64,000 bases of DNA from Echinimonas agarilytica. Its GTDB lineage: Bacteria; Pseudomonadota; Gammaproteobacteria; Enterobacterales; Neiellaceae. Below the pieces are notes generated by a model that was given only the letters and a program-made list of their open reading frames with translations, ran no database searches and was not told where the DNA came from. Every line of letters begins with the position of its first letter. Position 1 is the stretch's first letter. Shown here in pieces: positions 57,723 to 64,000 of this stretch. A program made the position numbers and the translations under genes. The DNA is taken from positions 372,001 to 436,000 of the forward strand of contig NZ_JAMQGP010000001.1 in the NCBI RefSeq assembly GCF_023703465.1, written 5' to 3'.

Positions 57723-58691
57723 TTAGGACAGAATCGATTTATAAAACGCAGCGATTTCGGCAAGTTGTTGATGTTCCGTTTCAATAGAATTGAACGTTAC
57801 TCGAAACTTCCGAGGCTGGTCGAATGGTTCGACGAACCAACCCACATGCTTGCGCGCTATTCTTAAGCCCTTCACAGGGCCATAAAAATCATGCAGTGCT
57901 TGCACATGGTTTAACAGAACCTGCATTTGCTTATGCAAAGGTGGATCTGGTAATTCTTTTCCGGTCTTTAGGTGGTGAGCGGTTTGCTCAAACAACCAAG
58001 GGCGCCCTTGAGCACCTCGACCAATCATAATGGCATCTGCCCCAGTGTAATCCATGACCTGGCGGGCTTGTTGCGCTGACACGATATCGCCATTGGCGAT
58101 GACTGGAATATCCACTGCCTGTTTGATGGCGCGGATTGTGTCGTATTCAGCTTGGCCTCTATAAGCGCAAGCGCGGGTTCTACCATGAACCGTAAGAGCT
58201 TGAATACCTCGATTCGCGATGCGTCGAGCTATGTCTACTCCGTTTCTATTGTCGGGGGCCCAACCGGTTCTCATTTTTAGAGTGACCGGAACATCCACAG
58301 CGTTGACCACGGCAGTGACGATAGACTCGATTAAATCAGGATCTTTCATCAGCGCTGAGCCAGCCAACTTCTTGTTGACCTTTTTGGCAGGGCATCCCAT
58401 GTTAATGTCAACAATTTGTGCGCCTTGGGCGACATTATGTTGAGCTGCTTTTGCCATTAACTCGGGTTCAGAACCCGCAATTTGTACGGCTCGAATACCA
58501 CTTTCACCGCTATGATCCATGCGGTTTCGTGATTTTTCGGTGTGCCAAAGGTCTGGGTTGGACGATAGCATCTCGGATACTGCGAGCGCTGCGCCCCACT
58601 TTCGAGCCATTTGCCGAAACGGACGGTCAGTTACTCCTGCCATGGGCGCACAGATAACCGGACTTTCCAGTTTGTAACGACCAATTTGCAC
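57723..58691 (-). CDS. dusB: tRNA-dihydrouridine synthase B
   Basis: FMN enzyme reducing uridine to dihydrouridine in tRNA D-loops. 322 residues with CAPMAGVTDRPFR, the catalytic Cys in DINMGCPAKKV, MRTGW, TVHGRTR and IPVIANGDI. First part of the dusB-fis operon and downstream of prmA by 70 bases, all typical of gammaproteobacteria. Confidence 0.96.
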   Translation of the reverse strand: MQIGRYKLESPVICAPMAGVTDRPFRQMARKWGAALAVSEMLSSNPDLWHTEKSRNRMDHSGESGIRAVQIAGSEPELMAKAAQHNVAQGAQIVDINMGCPAKKVNKKLAGSALMKDPDLIESIVTAVVNAVDVPVTLKMRTGWAPDNRNGVDIARRIANRGIQALTVHGRTRACAYRGQAEYDTIRAIKQAVDIPVIANGDIVSAQQARQVMDYTGADAIMIGRGAQGRPWLFEQTAHHLKTGKELPDPPLHKQMQVLLNHVQALHDFYGPVKGLRIARKHVGWFVEPFDQPRKFRVTFNSIETEHQQLAEIAAFYKSILS

Positions 58692-58761
58692 GAAAAACCA
58701 CCAATCACTATTTAGGGGCGGCTATATTACGCCCTTTTTGCGCTGCTGAAAAGGCTAAAAA

Positions 58762-59634
58762 TTAGCCATTTTTACTTGCATTTATTCGCATCCATTGTTC
58801 CTGCTCCTGAAAGCCAAAATCATGGAAGCTAGATTGGTACGCTGCGGCAACATGATCTTGTTGTTCTGCTAACAACCCAGACAAGGCTAATTTACCGTTG
58901 GGTTGAATCAGTTCAGTGATGGATGGAGCCAACTCTGTCAGGGGACCCGCTAAAATATTTGCGACTAATACATCCGCCTTAGGCAACTCAGCCTCACCGG
59001 CTAAGTAAAGTTCGATTTGGCCTGCCACGCCATTGCGTTCAGCATTTACTTGGCTGGCTTCAATGGCTTGAGGATCAATATCAACGCCAATCACACGGGC
59101 TGCTCCTAGCTTGAGCGCCGCCACACCTAAAATGCCTGAACCACAACCATAGTCGATCACTGTTTTACCTTGCAGATCGAGGCTTTCAAGCCACTCTAAG
59201 CAAAGTGCTGTTGTTGGGTGTGTGCCGGTGCCAAAGGCTAATCCGGGATCGAGCATTACGTTCACCGCATCGGGTTCCGGGATATCGCACCATGAAGGGC
59301 AAATCCACAGTCGCTGACCGAATTTCATGGGATGGAAGTTATCCATCCACTCGCGTTCCCAGTCTTTGTCTTCAAGCGCTTCGAGTTTATAGCGGAATTC
59401 GCCAAACAAGCCTTTGAGATAGGTCAAAGCGATGTCCGTATCGACATCAGCCGTCCACAGCCCCATGACATCCGTTTCACCCCACAGTCGAGTTTCACCA
59501 GGGAGAGGTTCGAAAATGGGAACGTCTTTGGAATCGAGAAATGTAATCGACAGAGCACCACATTCCATCATGGCGTCTCCGATTGATTCAGCGGTGTCGG
59601 CTGTTGCGTTAATACGAAGCTGTATCCAAGCCAT
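58762..59634 (-). CDS. prmA: Ribosomal protein L11 methyltransferase
   Basis: SAM-dependent enzyme that trimethylates residues of ribosomal protein L11. 290 residues: N-terminal substrate-binding domain, then the methyltransferase core with [34 protein letters not shown] (SAM motif I) and the [13 protein letters not shown] catalytic motif. Head of the prmA-dusB-fis gene order. Confidence 0.97.
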   Translation of the reverse strand: MAWIQLRINATADTAESIGDAMMECGALSITFLDSKDVPIFEPLPGETRLWGETDVMGLWTADVDTDIALTYLKGLFGEFRYKLEALEDKDWEREWMDNFHPMKFGQRLWICPSWCDIPEPDAVNVMLDPGLAFGTGTHPTTALCLEWLESLDLQGKTVIDYGCGSGILGVAALKLGAARVIGVDIDPQAIEASQVNAERNGVAGQIELYLAGEAELPKADVLVANILAGPLTELAPSITELIQPNGKLALSGLLAEQQDHVAAAYQSSFHDFGFQEQEQWMRINASKNG

Positions 59635-59681
59635 TATTGAGGGCTCCTATCACGAAATTGGCGGCATTGTAGCGGGTGTTA

Positions 59682-62126
59682 TTAGACTTTCACAGGGGAA
59701 GCTGCACTTGAAGATATAAATTTAGAAATGGTTTGTTCAACAGTCAAAGGTGATGTCATGGCTCGACCTTGAGCCAGATCGCATCCGGCAGCGACGAGCA
59801 ATGCGCGTTTTTCCGAGGTGTCTACATGATCTGCAGCCACTTTAATTTTTAATTTATGCATCATGTCAATGAGTGACTTAGTCATGCCATTTTCAAGTTG
59901 TTCCGTGTTGGTGTAGGAGCCATCTAATCGCACCATTGCCAGCGGTAATTCTCTGAGGTAATTGAGTGAGCCAAGGTCTACTCCAAATTGAGTGAATGAT
60001 AAGGCGACCCCTAACTCATTTAATAGCATTAGCTCGCTGTGTGTTTGAGAGTAAAACTCTGCGAAGATTTGCTCATTCACTTCAATGCCTAAATGTTGCG
60101 CAAGCTCTGGTACTTGTTGGCAATGGCGAGTGATGAGTTCAAACAGTATTGGAAACTCTAAGTCATGCCGCGACATTGAGATGTAAAAACGTTGCTGATG
60201 TGCGCCTTTTTCCAGCGTCAAGTCGATTAAATCAAGTGCAGCTTCGAGCTGCCAAGATGACAACTTTTGCAAGATAGAACTTTGCATTTTTTCAAGCTGC
60301 GGTAAAAAATTTTCGGAATGAATCAGACCTCGACTGGGATGTTCCCAGCATGTATCCAATACATAACTATCCACAAGGCCAGTCTGTAAATTAACTAAAG
60401 GTGAGACGGCCAAATCTAGCTCATTATTGTCTAATGCGGTGTTTAAATCTGATTCTAGACTGGACTTCCAAGCGTCCTTTTTACGCAGCCGACGTTGATA
60501 CAATCGCATTTGATTGTCGCCACTGTGTTTTGCGTCGTACATGGCAGAATCTGCTTCGCGCATAAGCTGGCTAATAGAGTAGTCGGCCTTGGTGCAAAGC
60601 GACACGCCAATCGACATTTGGGGATAAATGGTTTGGTCTTTGAGCACTAAAGGCTGTCCAACCGATGCGAATAATTTATTAGATAAATTCTTTATTTGAT
60701 CTAAGTCGGACATATTGGGGAGCAAAATCACAAATTCATCTCCGCCAAAGCGTGCCAAAACATCGGCTCTTCTGATAGCCGCAGATAGCCGAACGGCAAC
60801 GGCTTTGAGCATAATGTCGCCTTGATCATGGCCAAGTGAATCGTTCACTTGTTTAAATTTGTTCAAATCAATAAACATAATTGCCAATGAGCTTAAATGA
60901 CGTTCCAGTTGAATCACAGATTGATGCAAAGCTTGTTCAAACATGGACCGGTTGTACAGGCCGGTGAGGGGGTCATATTGTGCAAGACGTTTAAGCTCAT
61001 CGGTTTGTTGCTGAATGTGGCGATTTTTACTCTTCATCTTGCGATGCAATTCAAGTGCGCTATGGGTAAATAAGTGCGACTCATCGCGCACCAAGTTGGG
61101 CTCGCGCACGGCAACTTTGATTTCTGTTTCAGAGCTTTCGTCCATCAGCTGCGGAATAATACGGGCCAGATGGTGAAGTCGCCGCAAAGGTGCCCACAAT
61201 AGAATTAGGGCGATGAGCGACGTTAAGAACAGTGTAGTAATGATGTAAATCACGGCATGTTGCCAATTCTGTCGAGCTGAGGCGATGGCGCCTGTAAGTG
61301 GGTATGCTACCCAAATAGAAGCTGGGATGCCGTCATTTCTCAACGAAAAGCGCCAAATTGCATTAGGCTCGCCGTCAATATCTATTCGCAGATATTGGGG
61401 TTGGCTAGGAATCGCTAAATCGAGTGCCCTTAAGTGAGGGGGTAACTCGGAGGTGCCTGACAAAATTTTATCTTCTTTGTCGTAGCCCGCTACGATCCAA
61501 AGTCGTGAATTATTGGTTTGATCGACGCGCTGCAATGTGGGCTTGAATGGAAGTCGTTGTAACAGGACTAAGTTGCCCGTCGATTGCTCGATGAGCGTGA
61601 ATAGTTGAAGTTCGCACTGGCCGTTACAAAACCAACGGCTGAATTGGCCTCCTGAATCAAACAATAATTCCAACCACTCTGACGCATTTGGATCTAAAGG
61701 AGGCGGAGGTCCTGCAAGGTGTAACGTCGGGCTACCCATAATGCTGGCGTTTTGCGCAAACAAAATTGAAGTCAAGGTGTGCCACGCTTGCGACTCTTTT
61801 TGAAAGTCCTCAGATCGAAAATTTACTCCTCGGGAAGAAGCAAGTGAGATGGTGTCCTCTATTTGACCGGAGCGCTGTTCGAGGAGTTGAAATCCTTGTT
61901 GAGAAAAAATTCGGAGTTCGGTTTGAATCAGGCGTTGCTTATTGCGAATTGCCTGCTGGATGTCTGATTCGCTTTCAAGATAAGCCCAAAACACCAAAAA
62001 TGAGGTGGCGAGCATGCTTGTAACGCACAGGAAGGCCGCCAATTGCCAGCGTAAACTGACAAATGGTTTTGCGCTGAACTCAGAGCTGAATTCCTTTAGC
62101 TTGAGTGCATCGGATCTTGTGACCAA
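59682..62126 (-). CDS. Membrane GGDEF protein with degenerate EAL domain
   Basis: Predicted diguanylate cyclase. 814 residues: membrane helix (about 27-50), periplasmic sensor region of about 230 residues, second helix (about 290-312), then GGDEF with an intact GGDEF (461-465) and I-site RRAD (452-455), so active synthesis with product inhibition is likely. The following EAL domain is degenerate: EAL reads VLD, the DDFG loop reads TQFG and AEGVE reads ADHVD, so phosphodiesterase activity is unlikely. The start is TTG, supported by GAGGAAGG 3 bases upstream. Single gene, in the same direction as prmA. Confidence 0.9.
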   Translation of the reverse strand: MVTRSDALKLKEFSSEFSAKPFVSLRWQLAAFLCVTSMLATSFLVFWAYLESESDIQQAIRNKQRLIQTELRIFSQQGFQLLEQRSGQIEDTISLASSRGVNFRSEDFQKESQAWHTLTSILFAQNASIMGSPTLHLAGPPPPLDPNASEWLELLFDSGGQFSRWFCNGQCELQLFTLIEQSTGNLVLLQRLPFKPTLQRVDQTNNSRLWIVAGYDKEDKILSGTSELPPHLRALDLAIPSQPQYLRIDIDGEPNAIWRFSLRNDGIPASIWVAYPLTGAIASARQNWQHAVIYIITTLFLTSLIALILLWAPLRRLHHLARIIPQLMDESSETEIKVAVREPNLVRDESHLFTHSALELHRKMKSKNRHIQQQTDELKRLAQYDPLTGLYNRSMFEQALHQSVIQLERHLSSLAIMFIDLNKFKQVNDSLGHDQGDIMLKAVAVRLSAAIRRADVLARFGGDEFVILLPNMSDLDQIKNLSNKLFASVGQPLVLKDQTIYPQMSIGVSLCTKADYSISQLMREADSAMYDAKHSGDNQMRLYQRRLRKKDAWKSSLESDLNTALDNNELDLAVSPLVNLQTGLVDSYVLDTCWEHPSRGLIHSENFLPQLEKMQSSILQKLSSWQLEAALDLIDLTLEKGAHQQRFYISMSRHDLEFPILFELITRHCQQVPELAQHLGIEVNEQIFAEFYSQTHSELMLLNELGVALSFTQFGVDLGSLNYLRELPLAMVRLDGSYTNTEQLENGMTKSLIDMMHKLKIKVAADHVDTSEKRALLVAAGCDLAQGRAMTSPLTVEQTISKFISSSAASPVKV

Positions 62127-62459
62127 CGACCTTCCTCAATTGGCGACACTAGGCCGCTTTAAACGCAACTTCGTGCTTTAAGCGTAGAAGATGCAAAAGA
62201 ATTACTCCAATAAAAGGAGATCATTTAATGTTTTGTTAAATAATTGTTGTTGACTGTGACGGGGGACAATTATGTGTACGGAATAATTTATTATCTTAAG
62301 CAGTCGTAAAAATTGACCTGGCAACGTTAGCGCGTATGCCACATAAAAACAGGCAATCTTACGACTGAGAGGAAAATAAAATTGTGAGAAGTGTGTTTTG
62401 CACTTCAAATGACCCGGCTGCTGCTCAAGTGGCTTGCGAAAAATTAGGAAAGACAATTC
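62127..62459. promoter_or_regulatory. Upstream region of glnK-amtB with a long RNA-like stem
   Basis: No gene is visible. A three-tier imperfect stem spans 62301-62367: CAGTCGTAA/TTACGACTG (9 bp), ATTG/CAAT, CCTG/CAGG and an inner GCAACG/CGT-TGC stem, with small bulges. Upstream, TTGACT (62250-62255) could be a -35 element. Inside the stem, TGGCAACG with GC 10 bases on (62319-62334) resembles half of a sigma-54 promoter, but its -12 side is poor. Confidence 0.45.
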
Positions 62460-62798
62460 ATGAAATTGATAACTGCAATTATCAAACCCTATAAGCTTGA
62501 AGATGTGCGTGATGCGCTCTCAAGTGTTGGTGTTTTGGGATTGACGGTCACCCAAGTAAAAGGGTTTGGACGTCAAAAAGGACACAATGAACTTTATCGT
62601 GGAGCCGAGTATCAAGTTGATTTCGTGCCAAAAATTAAGTTAGAGATCGCTGTGAATACGGATCGTGCTGAGCATGTGGTGGAAACTATTGTTGAGGCCG
62701 CCAAAACAAACAGCATTGGCGACGGCAAAGTATTTGTTACGCCTATCGAGCAAGTGGTTCGTATCCGAACCGGTGAAACCGATCACGACGCTCTCTAA
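62460..62798 (+). CDS. glnK: PII nitrogen signal protein
   Basis: Trimeric nitrogen sensor that binds ATP, ADP and 2-oxoglutarate and plugs AmtB under nitrogen excess. 112 residues with the T-loop Tyr51 (ELYRGAEY) for uridylylation by GlnD and the C-terminal signature VFVTPIEQVVRIRTGE. Thirty-two bases before amtB, hence GlnK rather than GlnB. A structured leader or DNA palindrome precedes it. Confidence 0.97.
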   Translation: MKLITAIIKPYKLEDVRDALSSVGVLGLTVTQVKGFGRQKGHNELYRGAEYQVDFVPKIKLEIAVNTDRAEHVVETIVEAAKTNSIGDGKVFVTPIEQVVRIRTGETDHDAL

Positions 62799-62830
62799 AT
62801 TGACCATTCATAATTTTTGGAATACATAAA

Positions 62831-64000
62831 ATGACACGATTATTTCTCGCGGTAGCGCTGTTAGGCTTGCCGTGCCTCTCCTTTGCCGAGGACGTTCTAG
62901 ACGGCGGCAACACGGCCTGGATTTTGACGGCAACTGCGTTAGTCTTGATGATGACATTACCCGGCTTATCACTGTTTTATGGTGGGCTAGTTCGTAGTAA
63001 GAACGTGCTGTCGGTACTCATGCAATGCTTTGCGATTGCATGTATTGCTTCTGTACTTTGGTTGCTGTTTGGTTACAGCATAGCGTTTGGAGAGGTGACA
63101 CACGGTTTCTTCGGGGGCCTTGATCAAGCATTCTTCAAAGCTATTTCTGAAGATTCAGTGAGTGGCGGCATTCCCACATCTTTGTTTGCCTTATTTCAAA
63201 TGACGTTTGCTATTATTACGCCAGCACTGATCATTGGTGGTTTTGCTGAACGCATGCGTTTCAGCGCGATGTTTTTATTTTCTGCCGTTTGGTTGATTTT
63301 AGTGTACGCACCGATCACACACTGGGTGTGGGGCGGTGGTTGGTTAGGCGAGATGGGGCTTCTCGACTTTGCTGGTGGTACCGTGGTTCACGTCACCGCG
63401 GGTGTGGCTGCGTTGGTTGCTGCAATTGTCTTAGGTCCACGCAAAGGCTTCCCTCATCAAGCGATGCCGCCACACAACCTGACCATGACTGTATGTGGCG
63501 CAGGGATGCTGTGGGTCGGTTGGTTTGGTTTTAACGGCGGCTCTGCGTTAGCGGCCAATGGTGATGCAGCGATGGCGATGACCGTTACGCATATTTCTGC
63601 GGCTGCAGGCTCAATTGCTTGGATGGCAATGGAGTGGATCAAATATGGCAAACCTTCTGTATTGGGTATTGTGACTGGTATGGTTGCGGGCTTGGGTACG
63701 ATTACCCCTGCTTCTGGTTTCGTCGGTCCAATGGGCGCGCTTGTGATTGGTCTTTCTGCGGGGGTGATTTGCTACTATGCAACGCACTTGATTAAGCGTA
63801 AATGGCACATTGATGACTCATTAGACGTGTTCCCTGTGCACGGCGTAGGTGGCATTTTAGGGACTTTATTGGCGGCGGTTTTTGCGTCATCTGAATTAGG
63901 TATATTCAGCGGTCAAGGGCTTGCTGAAGGCGTAACAATTGGTGATCAATTCGTTGTTCAAGCCATTGGTGTGGCTTCTACATTTGCTTATACCGCAGTG
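62831..64000 (+). CDS. amtB: Ammonium transporter (5' part)
   Basis: Ammonium channel of the Amt/Rh family in the inner membrane. 390 codons are present, without a stop, to the window edge. Signal peptide (MTRLFLAVALLGLPCLSFA), then helices with LPGLSLFYGGLVRSKN, the ammonium gate ITPALIIGGFAERM, and the paired pore histidines in VVHVTAG and VFPVHGVGGILG. The ATG has GGA upstream and is 32 bases after glnK, the classical glnK-amtB operon. Confidence 0.96.
   Translation, partial: MTRLFLAVALLGLPCLSFAEDVLDGGNTAWILTATALVLMMTLPGLSLFYGGLVRSKNVLSVLMQCFAIACIASVLWLLFGYSIAFGEVTHGFFGGLDQAFFKAISEDSVSGGIPTSLFALFQMTFAIITPALIIGGFAERMRFSAMFLFSAVWLILVYAPITHWVWGGGWLGEMGLLDFAGGTVVHVTAGVAALVAAIVLGPRKGFPHQAMPPHNLTMTVCGAGMLWVGWFGFNGGSALAANGDAAMAMTVTHISAAAGSIAWMAMEWIKYGKPSVLGIVTGMVAGLGTITPASGFVGPMGALVIGLSAGVICYYATHLIKRKWHIDDSLDVFPVHGVGGILGTLLAAVFASSELGIFSGQGLAEGVTIGDQFVVQAIGVASTFAYTAV

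Noticed and set aside
62319-62334. Sigma-54 promoter for glnK
   Set aside because: GG-N10-GC spacing is present, but the -12 element lacks TTGC; kept only as a remark in the region entry.
62362-62372. CTGAGAG resembling a thiamine riboswitch core
   Set aside because: None of the other conserved thi-box segments are present, and glnK is not a thiamine gene.

Overview
The window comes from a free-living, probably marine gammaproteobacterium, most likely of the order Alteromonadales. I infer this from an E. coli-like CRP, the enteric/Shewanella-type order of housekeeping genes (prmA-dusB-fis next to purH-purD; prkB-yheU, yheS, yheV, slyX, fkpA around crp; astC-astA-astD), the moderate GC content, and a large polysaccharide-utilisation region. 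I cannot name a genus. I see no mobile elements, CRISPR arrays, tRNAs or rRNAs.

Region 1 (1-3070) holds the end of an NnrS-like gene and the anaerobic ribonucleotide reductase pair nrdD-nrdG. An FNR-type box and two phased NrdR-like boxes precede nrdD.

Region 2 (3386-29159) is a carbohydrate island. First comes a tight operon of a GH50-type lipoprotein, a Tat-exported PhoD-like metallophosphoesterase lipoprotein and a GH3 enzyme. After an NfsB-type nitroreductase comes a laminarin (beta-1,3/1,6-glucan) locus: secreted GH16, GH16, GH17 and GH30 enzymes, a TonB-dependent receptor, a GPH-type sugar symporter and a large cytoplasmic GH149/GH161-type phosphorylase. A LytS-type kinase sits at one edge and a LytTR response regulator in the middle, about 9 kb away on the other strand. 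Inferred scheme: surface and periplasmic enzymes cut laminarin, the receptor and symporter import oligosaccharides, and the phosphorylase releases glucose-1-phosphate.

Region 3 (29797-36278) is pabA, an unrecognised gene, and an arginine succinyltransferase operon (astC-astA-astD plus a DUF1338 gene) behind a 31-bp palindrome that resembles ArgR boxes.

Region 4 (36311-49800) is conserved core: crp and speD (divergent), a chemoreceptor, prkB, yheU, yheS, yheV, slyX, a WD40-like lipoprotein, fkpA, rsd, hemE and tpiA. The rsd-hemE gap contains a strong candidate small RNA, or an attenuated rsd leader, on the minus strand.

Region 5 (49926-64000) holds a symporter fused to a solute-binding domain, a Cache receptor with a degenerate GGDEF domain, purH-purD, prmA-dusB-fis, a GGDEF protein with a degenerate EAL domain, and glnK-amtB (amtB runs off the end). 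The glnK upstream region can fold into a long multi-tier stem. Start codons were adjusted where a ribosome-binding site, signal peptide or family alignment favoured a particular start.
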